This document shows, piece after piece, positions 5,681-13,335 of a DNA stretch of 21,807 bases (position 1 is the stretch's first letter; each line of letters starts with the position of its first letter). Position numbers and translations under genes: made by a program. The DNA comes from a virus. A model generated the notes under the pieces. It had not been told where the DNA came from and searched no databases. It worked only from the letters and a program-made list of their open reading frames with translations. The DNA lies in IMG/VR virus record IMGVR_UViG_3300034120_000269, positions 1 to 21,807 of that record, one strand, 5' to 3'.

Positions 5681-5986
5681 ATGGAAGATAGAAGAAAATT
5701 TAACGGTGGTAATAAAAACGCAGGCCGTAAATCAAAAGTGGAAGAAGAAAAAGTAAACAACATCTTTTTAAAAGCATTAGGTGAACTTTACAATAAAGAA
5801 ACTGAAGAAGAAACAAAGATTGAATTTGTTAAAACTACTTTAATGGATTCACAACGTGGACAGTTGTTTATAGCTGAACACATATTCGGCAAACCAAAAG
5901 AAATTATAGAGGCTACACACAACGTAAATGATTTTAATATAAAAGACATCTTCAAAGTTGGGAATAGCAATAAATCAGAAATATAA
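5681..5986 (+). CDS. terS: Terminase small subunit, putative
   Basis: This is likely the DNA-recognition subunit of the packaging motor. The N-terminus has the basic Gly/Asn-rich opening NGGNKNAGRKSK (9-20) typical of small terminases in Bacteroidota phages, followed by helical regions (EKVNNIFLKALGELY; GQLFIAEHIFGKPKEI). The strongest evidence is position: its 3' end overlaps the large terminase start by 29 nt in a different frame. At 101 aa it is short for the family. A classical helix-turn-helix is not obvious, so recognition rests on context plus the NxGRK opening. An AT-rich leader precedes it. Confidence 0.68.
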   Translation: MEDRRKFNGGNKNAGRKSKVEEEKVNNIFLKALGELYNKETEEETKIEFVKTTLMDSQRGQLFIAEHIFGKPKEIIEATHNVNDFNIKDIFKVGNSNKSEI

Positions 5987-7166
5987 TTTACTTGGTTCAG
6001 ATAGTAGATACTTTGTAATAACAGGAGGAAGGGGAAGTGGTAAATCATATTCCCTTAATTCCTTTTTACTATTGCTTACTTATGAATCAGGCCACGTTAT
6101 ATTATTCACACGTTACACATTAACTTCTGCAAACGTTTCTATTATTCCTGAGTTTATAGATAAAATTGAAAGAGCTGATTTAAGCAGCGACTTTTATATA
6201 ACTAAAGATGAAATAGTAAATTTAAAAACAGGTTCTAAGATTCTATTTAAAGGTATTAAAACAAGTAGTGGTACACAAACTGCTTCGCTTAAATCTTTAG
6301 CAGGTGTTACTACTTGGGTATTAGATGAAGCAGAAGAATTAACAGATGAAGAAACATTTGAAAAGATTGATTTTAGTATAAGAACAAAAGGAATACACAA
6401 TAGAGTTTTATTAGTGTTAAATCCTGCAACAAAAGAACACTTCATTTATAAAAAGTTCTTTGAAGATAAAGGTGTACAAGCAGGAAGCAATTTAATAAAA
6501 GGTGATACTACATACATACACACTACATACTTAGACAACATAGAAAATCTATCTGAATCATTTATAACACAGATAGAGAATATAAAACAACGTAGACCGG
6601 AAAAGTATAATCATCAGATATTAGGTGGATGGATGGACAAAGCAGAAGGAGTTATATTTACTAATTGGACAATAGGCGAATACAAACAAATAGGTAAATC
6701 TATCTTTGGTCAGGATTACGGATTTGCAGCAGATGAATCAACACTATTAGAATGCAATATAGATACATCTAACAAACGAATATACATTAACGAAAGGTTT
6801 TATCTAAAAGGTTTAACAACATCGCAGATATACAGTTTAAACAAGCAGCACGCAAACGATGCTTTAATAGTTGCTGATTCGGCAGAACCAAGATTGATTA
6901 GTGAACTACAAACATTAGGTTTGAATATTGTACCTGCAGTTAAAGGTCCTGATTCAGTAACGTATGGCATTAGTATTTTACAAGATTATGATTTGATAGT
7001 ATCACCTGAATCTATTAATTTAATCAGGGAACTAAATAACTATTGTTGGTTGGAAAAGAAATCTAAAACTCCACAAGATGCACACAACCATTTATTAGAC
7101 CCATTACGTTATTGCGTTACTTACCAATTAGAAAATAAAAACAAGGGTAATTACTTTGTTTACTAA
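5958..7166 (+). CDS. terL: Terminase large subunit (Terminase_3-like ATPase/nuclease)
   Basis: This is the packaging motor that pumps DNA into proheads and cuts it. Walker A is GGRGSGKS at 23-30, Walker B VLDEAEE at 121-127 with the catalytic Glu, and a coupling-type LNPAT at 154-158. The C-terminal RNase H-like nuclease has its acidic residues in GQDYGF (D253), IVADSAEP (D307) and HNHLLDPLRY (D381). At 402 aa it is full length. The start must be TTG at 5958: the frame is closed by TAA at 5940-5942 and there is no ATG before Walker A, while a start at TTG gives the usual short N-terminus before the ATPase strand. The 29-nt overlap with the small subunit and the weak start suggest translational coupling that keeps the large subunit low. 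Confidence 0.93.
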   Translation: MGIAINQKYNLLGSDSRYFVITGGRGSGKSYSLNSFLLLLTYESGHVILFTRYTLTSANVSIIPEFIDKIERADLSSDFYITKDEIVNLKTGSKILFKGIKTSSGTQTASLKSLAGVTTWVLDEAEELTDEETFEKIDFSIRTKGIHNRVLLVLNPATKEHFIYKKFFEDKGVQAGSNLIKGDTTYIHTTYLDNIENLSESFITQIENIKQRRPEKYNHQILGGWMDKAEGVIFTNWTIGEYKQIGKSIFGQDYGFAADESTLLECNIDTSNKRIYINERFYLKGLTTSQIYSLNKQHANDALIVADSAEPRLISELQTLGLNIVPAVKGPDSVTYGISILQDYDLIVSPESINLIRELNNYCWLEKKSKTPQDAHNHLLDPLRYCVTYQLENKNKGNYFVY

Positions 7167-7316
7167 ATGACATACGGACAATTCATAGCTACGATACAAT
7201 GCTACATACATCACGTTAAAAACGTAGAAGTAGATATTGCTTTACCACGAAACATTGGTGAAATAAAACTAATGCATAAGATGTATGAAATAGCAGCAGC
7301 ATACTTAAAATGTTAA
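7167..7316 (+). CDS. Hypothetical 49-aa protein
   Basis: ATG 7167 directly abuts the TAA of the large terminase. The frame runs to TAA 7314-7316, and its last codon and stop lie within the conserved promoter-upstream block at 7311. The sequence begins MTYGQFIATIQCYIHHVKNV and ends with an Ala/Met-rich helix (KMYEIAAAYLKC). It has two Cys (11, 49) and two His but no clear metal-site pattern. I do not recognise it. Adjacent placement and a coding-like helix pattern support it. Confidence 0.5.
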   Translation: MTYGQFIATIQCYIHHVKNVEVDIALPRNIGEIKLMHKMYEIAAAYLKC

Positions 7317-7372
7317 AGTTTTGTTAAAATTAACATTGAGTGTTAATAATGTAAAAAGTAGGTGTATATTTG
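7311..7372 (+). promoter_or_regulatory. Promoter candidate with TATATTTG box
   Basis: TATATTTG at 7365-7372 fits TAnnTTTG and is identical to the box at 1873. The 20-nt block 7311-7330 matches 1830-1849 except at two positions. The distance from block to box is 34 nt here and 23 nt there, about one helical turn longer. ATTG at 7335-7338 is the nearest -33-like element but is far from the box. It would drive the two small genes at 7404 and 7570, up to the terminator at 7869. Confidence 0.5.
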
Positions 7373-7403
7373 TCAAAGAAATAACAACAAATAAAAACAC
7401 ATT

Positions 7404-7568
7404 ATGAAAACTTTAAAATTACAAAACGTAGAAACAGTAGATGGGTTTAATAACATCACAGGTATTTATACCTTTATTGGTAGAATAGAAAATACATATT
7501 CTATTTTGGTTGAATGTATTGATACAAAAGAATTGTTTTCAATTAGTGATTCTTATTTATACAGATAA
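7404..7568 (+). CDS. Hypothetical 54-aa beta-rich protein
   Basis: ATG 7404 follows an A-rich leader 31 nt after the TATATTTG box and runs to TAA 7566-7568. The product looks like a small all-beta domain: MKTLKLQNVETVDGFNNITG, then alternating strands around IYTFIGRI, YSILVECI and ELFSISDSYLYR. No family is recognised. It is the first gene of a short unit with the 90-aa gene, whose ATG follows after one base. Confidence 0.55.
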   Translation: MKTLKLQNVETVDGFNNITGIYTFIGRIENTYSILVECIDTKELFSISDSYLYR

Positions 7569-7569
7569 T

Positions 7570-7842
7570 ATGAGAACCTACAAAATTAGTTATTACACAG
7601 AATATGCTGATGAATGTTTTGATTCAGAAGCTACAATAGATGCCACAGGTATTTACGATGCGCTTATAACGTTTAATTCTAAGAATGTATGTAAACGTAT
7701 ATACAAAGTAGAAGAAATGCCTACAATGACCTTAGAACGCAGAATAGAACTAAAGGTAAATGAAGGGAACGATGTATGGATACCATACGCACAAATATCA
7801 CAATCACTTCGGGATTTTTGGATAGAGTATTTTAAGAAATAA
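7570..7842 (+). CDS. Hypothetical 90-aa protein
   Basis: I chose the ATG at 7570, one base after the previous stop. The frame is open upstream to an ATG at 7510, but that part overlaps the 54-aa gene and reads unlike a protein N-terminus. From 7570 the product is a small alpha/beta protein: MRTYKISYYTEYADECFDSE, an IDATGIYDALITF segment, RIYKVEEMP and a helix ending DFWIEYFKK. A strand-helix-strand layout of this kind occurs in many small phage proteins. No function is assigned. A terminator follows 26 nt downstream. Confidence 0.6.
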   Translation: MRTYKISYYTEYADECFDSEATIDATGIYDALITFNSKNVCKRIYKVEEMPTMTLERRIELKVNEGNDVWIPYAQISQSLRDFWIEYFKK

Positions 7843-7868
7843 AATTGGTTGGTTAAATAGTGGGAAAT

Positions 7869-7894
7869 AGGGTAGCAGAAATGTTACCCTTTTT
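7869..7894 (+). terminator. Intrinsic terminator upstream of the tail operon
   Basis: AGGGTAGC (7869-7876) pairs with GTTACCCT (7883-7890) with one G-U pair (7875 with 7884) around a 6-nt loop, followed by TTTT. It separates the small-gene unit from the tail operon. Confidence 0.8.
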
Positions 7895-7901
7895 CTGTTT
7901 C

Positions 7902-7920
7902 AATAGCTTTGCTATTTTGT
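7902..7920 (+). terminator. Second small hairpin behind the terminator
   Basis: AATAGC (7902-7907) and GCTATT (7911-7916) form a perfect 6-bp stem with a TTT loop, followed by TTGT. It could be a backup terminator or an mRNA 5'-end stabiliser. It lies 11 nt after the first terminator's T run and ends where the tail-operon leader begins. Confidence 0.4.
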
Positions 7921-7964
7921 TTAATACAATTTCACATAAAAGTTATTATTAAATAAAAAACTTT
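7920..7964 (+). promoter_or_regulatory. Late-leader motif, copy 1 (tail operon)
   Basis: A 45-nt block directly upstream of ATG 7965. TTTAATACAA opens it (7920-7929), TTATTATT is at 7943-7950 and an A run lies before the ATG. Aligned without gaps to the block before 18691, 35 of 48 bases agree (start codons included), and the core spacing is the same in the copies at 15260 and 16028. It may be a phage late promoter, a translation-enhancing leader, or both. It has no TAnnTTTG box. Confidence 0.5.
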
Positions 7965-8642
7965 ATGAAGTTAGAAATTTCTATACCTACATCTTTAAAA
8001 GAAATAACATTAGAACAGTACCAAAGATTTACAAGTATAGCTAAATCAAATCCTGAAGGTGATTTTTTGCAGCACAAGATGATTGAAATATTTTGTGGTT
8101 TATCGTTAAAAGAAATATCACTAATGAAGTTAAAGGATATTAACGCTATAACAAACAAGTTAGGCGAAATGTTCAATAACAACTATTCGTTAATTCAAAC
8201 ATTTAAACACAAAGGTTTAGAGTTTGGTTTTATTCCTAATTTAGATGAAATAAGTTTAGGTGAGTATACCGATTTAGAAACATATATTTCTGATTGGGAT
8301 AATATGCACAAAGCAATGGCAGTTTTATACAGGCCTGTAATAAATAAGCTAAACAAGAAATACCTAATAGAAGAATACAAAGGTTCAGCAGAATATTCAG
8401 AAGCATTATTACAAATGCCTTTAGATGTAGCTTTAGGTGCAATGGTTTTTTTTTATCATTTAGGCAACGCATTGTTGATGTCTACCCTGAATTATTTGGA
8501 GACGGACAAAGCATTGATGGATTTAGCAGAGAAGCACAGTTTGGCAGAAAATGGAGTTGGTATAGTTCCTACTATGGTCTTGCTCAGGGAGACGTTAGAA
8601 GATTTGATGAAGTTTCAAAACTTCGGCTTACAACCTGTTTAA
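7965..8642 (+). CDS. Tail assembly chaperone-like protein, unshifted form (225 aa)
   Basis: This soluble helical protein begins MKLEISIPTSLKEITLEQYQ and is the first gene of the tail operon. It is probably the counterpart of lambda gpG. Residues 1-163 are shared with a longer product made by -1 frameshifting at a T9 run. Residues 164-225 (YHLGNALLMSTLNYLE to the end NFGLQPV) are read only in frame 0 and still look like a normal helical C-terminus. In the dual-coding part Leu is mostly TTG, with CTG, CTC, GAG and ACG also present. Upstream the gene favours TTA and GAA, a shift expected when two frames are constrained. Chaperone identity is inferred from frameshift architecture and context; it lies 4.7 kb upstream of the tape measure rather than next to it. 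Confidence 0.65.
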   Translation: MKLEISIPTSLKEITLEQYQRFTSIAKSNPEGDFLQHKMIEIFCGLSLKEISLMKLKDINAITNKLGEMFNNNYSLIQTFKHKGLEFGFIPNLDEISLGEYTDLETYISDWDNMHKAMAVLYRPVINKLNKKYLIEEYKGSAEYSEALLQMPLDVALGAMVFFYHLGNALLMSTLNYLETDKALMDLAEKHSLAENGVGIVPTMVLLRETLEDLMKFQNFGLQPV

Positions 8643-8716
8643 CTTATTTAACATTTGAAAAAGAAAAAAACGAATTAGAAGCACAACAACTAAGAAGAAA
8701 TGAAAACATATTATAA
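7965..8716 (+). CDS. Tail assembly chaperone-like protein, -1 frameshift product (250 aa)
   Basis: Join of 7965-8453 and 8453-8716. In frame 0 the codons are ATG GTT TTT TTT TAT. A -1 slip on T TTT TTT (8447-8453) continues as TTA TCA TTT AGG for 87 codons to TAA 8714-8716. That extension is clearly protein-like: VDVYPELFGDGQSIDGFSRE, GRKWSWYSSYYGLAQGDVRR and a charged C-terminal helix. It has no ATG, GTG or TTG near its beginning, so independent initiation is unlikely. Its stop overlaps the next ATG (8700) by 17 nt, the style of overlap seen elsewhere in the genome. The architecture matches lambda gpG/gpGT, in which a minority of ribosomes make the longer chaperone. A 1-nt assembly error in T9 is the main alternative. 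Confidence 0.65.
8447..8453 (+). other. Slippery heptamer T TTT TTT for -1 ribosomal frameshifting
   Basis: The heptamer is in the correct phase (X XXY YYZ with YYZ as a frame-0 TTT codon) inside the 9-T run 8446-8454. It joins the two open frames exactly. No strong downstream stem-loop was found by eye, so any stimulator is undefined. Confidence 0.6.
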
Positions 8717-9161
8717 AGTTACAGAAGCATTACGTGATTCACTACTACAGGATGGTATAGTAAACAACTGTTCTACAGGTGATATTTTCAACGTAGATTT
8801 AAACAAGCGTACTATATTCCCTTTAGCACACGTTATTGTAAATAGTGTAGCAGAATCAGCAACAGGTAATACAAACCTATTTAACGTTTCTGTGTTACTT
8901 ATGGATGTTTGCGATATTTCACCTGATGAATCTACTGATTTGTGGTTAGATAACGATAACGAACAAGATATATTTAATACACAATTTGAAATAGGTAAAC
9001 GATTTGTAGAATCAATGCGTAGGGGTGATTTATACACGTTAGGTTATCAGTTAAACGGTAATGCAAATTACGAAGCGTTTAGTGATAGGTTTGAAAATAA
9101 GTTAGTAGGATGGACTATTACATTTAATGTAGAAGCAGCAAACGATACAACTATCTGCTAA
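8700..9161 (+). CDS. Hypothetical tail/head-tail joining protein (153 aa)
   Basis: The protein starts MKTYYKVTEALRDSLLQDGI and contains the stretch VDLNKRTIFPLAHVIVNSVA, which I associate with a conserved protein in tail modules of Bacteroidota siphophages. It appears alpha/beta, ending in paired strands (VGWTITFNVEAAN). The position directly before an HK97 gp10-like gene suggests a tail terminator or tail completion role, as in HK97-type gene orders, but I see no diagnostic motif. It overlaps the frameshift extension by 17 nt, and its stop shares one base with the next ATG. Confidence 0.6.
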   Translation: MKTYYKVTEALRDSLLQDGIVNNCSTGDIFNVDLNKRTIFPLAHVIVNSVAESATGNTNLFNVSVLLMDVCDISPDESTDLWLDNDNEQDIFNTQFEIGKRFVESMRRGDLYTLGYQLNGNANYEAFSDRFENKLVGWTITFNVEAANDTTIC

Positions 9162-9700
9162 TGGCATATAATCTAATAAATACACAAAAGACATTAGAAC
9201 GCTTTAGAGACTATGTAATACAACAAAGTAGAACTAATCTAACTAAAGGCGATAAAAACGTTACAAGCAATTTATATAGCCAATTAAAAGGTGAAGTAAA
9301 AGCAATGCCTAATTCAATAGGTGTTTATTTTGAAATGCCTGCTTATGGACAATTTCAAGACAAAGGAGTAAAGGGTAAATTCAGTTCATTAAAAGCACCA
9401 AACTCACCGTTTAAATTTGGTAGTGGTACAGGTAAGAAAGGTGGATTAACTGAAGGAATAAACAAGTGGGTAAAAGCACGTAGAATACAATTTAAAAAGA
9501 AAGACGGTAAATTTATGAGTTATGAATCTACTGCATTTATGATTACACGCAGTATTTATAACAAAGGAATACGACCAAGTTTATTTTTTACAAAACCATT
9601 TGAAGCAGGATATAAAAAATACATAACAGAAGATTTAATAAAAGGATTCGCATTAGATGTAGAAGATTTAATGAAAACAAGTTTAAAAGATATAAAATAA
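9161..9700 (+). CDS. HK97 gp10-like tail completion protein, putative
   Basis: A 179-aa basic protein with a layout reminiscent of HK97-gp10-like tail components. An N-terminal helix (LERFRDYVIQQSRTNL) is followed by a strand-loop MPAYGQFQDKGVKGK at about 64-78, which parallels the Y-----E-GT segment of gp10 proteins. After a Gly/Lys-rich loop, RSIYNKGIRPSLFFTKPFEA leads into a C-terminal helix. These proteins join the tail to the head completion complex. The assignment rests on the pattern and on position between the tail-operon start and the tail-tip genes. Overlaps of 1 nt with both neighbours show tight coupling. Confidence 0.62.
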   Translation: MAYNLINTQKTLERFRDYVIQQSRTNLTKGDKNVTSNLYSQLKGEVKAMPNSIGVYFEMPAYGQFQDKGVKGKFSSLKAPNSPFKFGSGTGKKGGLTEGINKWVKARRIQFKKKDGKFMSYESTAFMITRSIYNKGIRPSLFFTKPFEAGYKKYITEDLIKGFALDVEDLMKTSLKDIK

Positions 9701-10800
9701 TGAAAGTAATAAATGCACGTTCACCATACTTTATAGGGGTAGATGAAAACGACCAAGTAGCAGCACAATTAAGGTTATTCATTTGGAATAAAGGTGAAAC
9801 AGAACCTGCTACACCTACATACACTATTGAAAAGAAAATACCTTCTACAACGCAGCCTTTAATTGTATTTAATATTTCGCCTTACATAGCTGAACAAATA
9901 GAAACAATAGATGCTGTGCCACGTTCATTTGCTCACGAAGATGTAAATGATATGTGGGTTTATGTACGTGCTGAATGGTATTATAATGTTGCAGACGATA
10001 AAACGTGGGTGCTTGTACGTGAAATTAATTACATTGGTGTAAGTGGGTTTAATAATTATTTAGGTGGTGCAAACCAAGTAGTAACTGCACCTATTGTTTA
10101 TTTAACTAATCCTACAATTACGCAGTATTATAACGAAACTTTAGCACAAGATAAATTACCATATTTTAACGTACTAATTGAACACGATGGAGTTTCAATA
10201 ACTGAAGCAAAGTGGACAAATAGAAGATACGCCACATCAAGCACACAAGTATTATTAGATGATTCGTTTGCTGCTGATACATATATATTTATGATACCCG
10301 CAAAAGATGCAGGAATAGCAAACCATAATTTTGGAAATGATATAATAATAGAATCAGAATTAACAGGCACACTACAACCTACAGTTACTTTTTTACCTGT
10401 GTGTGAATCTAAATACACTCCTGTAATTTGTGAATTTATAAACAGATTTGGTGGGTGGCAATTTCTTACATTTTTTAAAGCACAAACAAATAACGTAGAA
10501 GTTAAGAATAGTGAATTTAGATTACTACCTGATAATTGGGATTACAATCCATTAAGAAATCAAACGCAGCAGTTTAATTTTAATGGCACGCAAAGTGTTA
10601 AACTAAACACAGGTTGGGTAGATGAAAACTATTCTGATTTAATGTTTGATTTAATGGCAAGTGAAACTATTTTATTAGATAACAAACCTGCTAATATTAA
10701 AACTAAATCAATGCCAATTAAAACAGGATTAATGGATAAGATGATTAATTACGAAGTTGAGTTTATCTATAGTTACAATCTAATAAACGATGTAGTATAA
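9700..10800 (+). CDS. Tail protein, probable distal tail/tip component (366 aa)
   Basis: Beta-rich throughout, starting MKVINARSPYFIGVDENDQV and followed by LRLFIWNKG and VFNISPYIAEQIE. This opening matches a conserved structural protein I know from tail modules of Bacteroidota phages, usually annotated only as tail or hypothetical protein. The middle contains YIGVSGFNNYLGGANQVV. The end has KTKSMPIKTGLMDKMINYEV and a YSYNLINDVV tail. It lies directly before the largest tail protein and overlaps it by one base, which suggests neighbouring parts of the tail tip, possibly with a Dit-like role. No catalytic motif is seen. Confidence 0.6.
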   Translation: MKVINARSPYFIGVDENDQVAAQLRLFIWNKGETEPATPTYTIEKKIPSTTQPLIVFNISPYIAEQIETIDAVPRSFAHEDVNDMWVYVRAEWYYNVADDKTWVLVREINYIGVSGFNNYLGGANQVVTAPIVYLTNPTITQYYNETLAQDKLPYFNVLIEHDGVSITEAKWTNRRYATSSTQVLLDDSFAADTYIFMIPAKDAGIANHNFGNDIIIESELTGTLQPTVTFLPVCESKYTPVICEFINRFGGWQFLTFFKAQTNNVEVKNSEFRLLPDNWDYNPLRNQTQQFNFNGTQSVKLNTGWVDENYSDLMFDLMASETILLDNKPANIKTKSMPIKTGLMDKMINYEVEFIYSYNLINDVV

Positions 10801-13184
10801 TGCAAAGTGTAGAAATATATATTTACGTTGATGGTGTAGCAAATCGAATTGAATTGTTTGGCGATGAAAAAATTTCGGTTGTTTCAAGCATACAGAATTT
10901 TAGCGATTTAGGGAAACTGTTTACGGATTATTCAAATAGCTTTACAATTCCTGCAAGCAAACATAACAACGCTATTTTACGCCATTGGTACGAATCAGCA
11001 GTAGGTGAAACAAACTTAGAAAACCCACAAGATGTAAATGGTGCTTTTGACCATAGAATAAAGTATTACGGATTTATTGAAATAGATACTATTCCTTTTC
11101 GTGATGGTAAATTTACAATGGATAAAGCCAATAAGAAAAACGGGTTTATAGAATCATATACAATTAATTTCGTTGGTAACTTAGTTCAATTAAAAGACAA
11201 ATTTAAAGAAGACAAATTAAATAGTTTAAGAGATGCTAACGATGTAAGTTATTATGATGAATTAAATTTTGAATACAATCAATCAAACGTAGTTACAGGT
11301 TCTTATGCTAACGTAAAATTTCCATTAGTTGGTAGTGATAGACGTTTTGAGTTTATGACAGGAACGGCAGAAGATATAACCACAGTTCCAGGCCAAATAG
11401 ATTATAGAACTTTGTTTCCTGCAATTCGAGTTTCGAAAATACTACAATATATTCAATCGGCTTATGGCCTTATTTTTTCAGGTGAATTTTTAAATAGTCA
11501 AACTTTTACTGAATTATTTTTATACTGCAAAAATGCTGAAGAAATGCAGGTTAGAACTGAACTATTACAAGTTAATTTTACAAGTTTAACAGGTAATCCA
11601 ACTACATCATCAGGAGAATATAATTTAACTACAAACACATTAAATGTTATACGTAGACAAATTTATATGGAGCGGTTTGGCTCTTTTATAACTGATTATC
11701 CTGATATAAGTAGATTTTCTATTCAAATAAATACAGTATCAACAAATTATAATATTCACGTTTATAATAACGGTATTCCTTTTACAAGTTTCTTAAATCA
11801 AAGCGGAAATACAACTTTTCAATTTTTATCTTTAGGAGAGTTTTTTACTGATGTTTATAATTTTACATTTTTTGTAAATTCAGACGATGCTGCTGTAACA
11901 TTTGAAAGTAGAATCATAAGCAGTTATTTTAAATTTGTAAGTACAGGGCCGAGTTCAGCAAGCGATATTTATTCCGCAAGGCACGACGCAATAGGAACGT
12001 GGCAAACAAGTACAGGGTTTATAAATATTAGAAATTACGTACCCGATTTAAAAGTAACTGATTTTTTAACAGGATTAGTTAAGATGTTTAATATGGTGAT
12101 TGCGCCAACTGCCGAAAATACATTTGATTTTATACCACTTGAATTATGGTATCAAAATGGGGATGAAATAGATATTACAAAATTTATTCAGGCAAATGAA
12201 TTAGAAATAGGCAAACCTAAACTATTTAAACGGATTGATTTTAAACACGAAACTTCAGAAAATGTTTTAAATAATTTTTATAGAAGCGCAAACAATAACC
12301 AAGAATATGGCGATGTGTTTTTTGAAAATCCTAATTCAGCGTTTACAGAAAATTACGAAGTTAAAACACCCTTTGAAGATGTAATGTGGGAACGTACTAC
12401 AGGCGAAAACTTTTTAACCACAACTATGTGGAATAAAGATTTGCAACCATATACACCAAAGCCTGTTTTAATGTATTACAATGGACTGCAAGGATTAGGC
12501 CCTTATGCTGATAATATAATTTTTAGCGATGGATTAACCACAATTACACGTTCATTTTATAATAGATTTTCAAATGAAATACAATTAGGTGGTTCTGATT
12601 TGTCTTACTTACAAACTTTAAATTGGGGTGTAGAAAATTCAGTATGGAATTTAACATTTGCACCTAACGGATTATATCAGCGTTTTTATAGTCAGTACAT
12701 TTTAAATTTATACAACCAACGCACAAGGGTAATAAAAGCAAAAGGAAATTTTAATCCTTATTTATTAGCTTCAATTAATTTAAACGATAGGGTAATAGTT
12801 TCTAATAAACGATATATTATAAACACACTTACAACTGATTTAACAACAGGTGAAGTAGAATTAGAATTGCTAAACGATTTCAGAGATATATTGCAAGACA
12901 CAACCTACTTTAGATATTCAAACATACCATTTTTAATAGTAGATAATACTGCACAGGTAGTTCAATTTATAATATACAAAAACAACTACGATACATTTGA
13001 TGTAAAGCTATCTACTGACTTTTTAAGCTATCCATTAACAACTGATAACGATACTGATATATTGTTAGAAGTAACTATTCCTGTTAACGCTACGGCAGCA
13101 GATAGAAACGATATAGTGATATTAGAATACTTTGAAAACGGAGTTGGAACTATAATACAAATACCTGTACTACAATATGCTTAA
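10800..13184 (+). CDS. Large tail-tip/baseplate protein with C-terminal BACON-like domain (794 aa)
   Basis: This is the largest protein in the window, probably the tail-associated (Tal/hub-like) protein at the tail tip. The N-terminus reads VEIYIYVDGVANRIELFGDE, then SSIQNFSDLGKLFTDYSNSF and TIPASKHNNAILRHWYE, a conserved opening of this protein type in Bacteroidota phages. A later segment (PYLLASINLNDRVIVSNKRY, then TTDLTTGEVELELLNDF) closes the main body near residue 700. Residues about 711-794 resemble a BACON domain: strands, then VTIPVNATAADRNDIVILEY and the terminal strand ending IPVLQYA, parallel to the N-----R---I-----Q pattern of that fold. BACON domains are thought to bind carbohydrate or mucin, so this could contact the host surface. 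No lytic motif was recognised. Confidence 0.68.
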   Translation: MQSVEIYIYVDGVANRIELFGDEKISVVSSIQNFSDLGKLFTDYSNSFTIPASKHNNAILRHWYESAVGETNLENPQDVNGAFDHRIKYYGFIEIDTIPFRDGKFTMDKANKKNGFIESYTINFVGNLVQLKDKFKEDKLNSLRDANDVSYYDELNFEYNQSNVVTGSYANVKFPLVGSDRRFEFMTGTAEDITTVPGQIDYRTLFPAIRVSKILQYIQSAYGLIFSGEFLNSQTFTELFLYCKNAEEMQVRTELLQVNFTSLTGNPTTSSGEYNLTTNTLNVIRRQIYMERFGSFITDYPDISRFSIQINTVSTNYNIHVYNNGIPFTSFLNQSGNTTFQFLSLGEFFTDVYNFTFFVNSDDAAVTFESRIISSYFKFVSTGPSSASDIYSARHDAIGTWQTSTGFINIRNYVPDLKVTDFLTGLVKMFNMVIAPTAENTFDFIPLELWYQNGDEIDITKFIQANELEIGKPKLFKRIDFKHETSENVLNNFYRSANNNQEYGDVFFENPNSAFTENYEVKTPFEDVMWERTTGENFLTTTMWNKDLQPYTPKPVLMYYNGLQGLGPYADNIIFSDGLTTITRSFYNRFSNEIQLGGSDLSYLQTLNWGVENSVWNLTFAPNGLYQRFYSQYILNLYNQRTRVIKAKGNFNPYLLASINLNDRVIVSNKRYIINTLTTDLTTGEVELELLNDFRDILQDTTYFRYSNIPFLIVDNTAQVVQFIIYKNNYDTFDVKLSTDFLSYPLTTDNDTDILLEVTIPVNATAADRNDIVILEYFENGVGTIIQIPVLQYA

Positions 13185-13335
13185 ACAAATATTAGAACTT
13201 CTGCAATGCACAGAGCATTACGGACAAAGCGAATTAATAGAAATTGCTAAAGGTAAATACGAACTACCTTCAACATTTAAAAAAGGATATACACAAATTA
13301 AAAGGGAAATGAAATGGCTGAAAAGTACGAAATAG
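13177..13335 (+). CDS. Small 52-aa protein between tail-tip and tape measure genes
   Basis: ATG 13177 overlaps the end of the large tail gene by 8 nt, and the frame runs to TAG 13333-13335, overlapping the tape measure start by 22 nt. The product (MLKQILELLQCTEHYGQSEL, then AKGKYELPSTFKKGYTQIKR) is a compact basic helical protein. It fills what would otherwise be a 129-nt gap in a tightly packed operon, which supports it. Function unknown. Confidence 0.55.
   Translation: MLKQILELLQCTEHYGQSELIEIAKGKYELPSTFKKGYTQIKREMKWLKSTK

Noticed and set aside
7510-7569. Upstream ATG (7510) extending the 90-aa gene by 20 codons
   Set aside because: The added part overlaps the 54-aa gene in another frame. 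The ATG at 7570, one base after the previous stop, fits the operon style.
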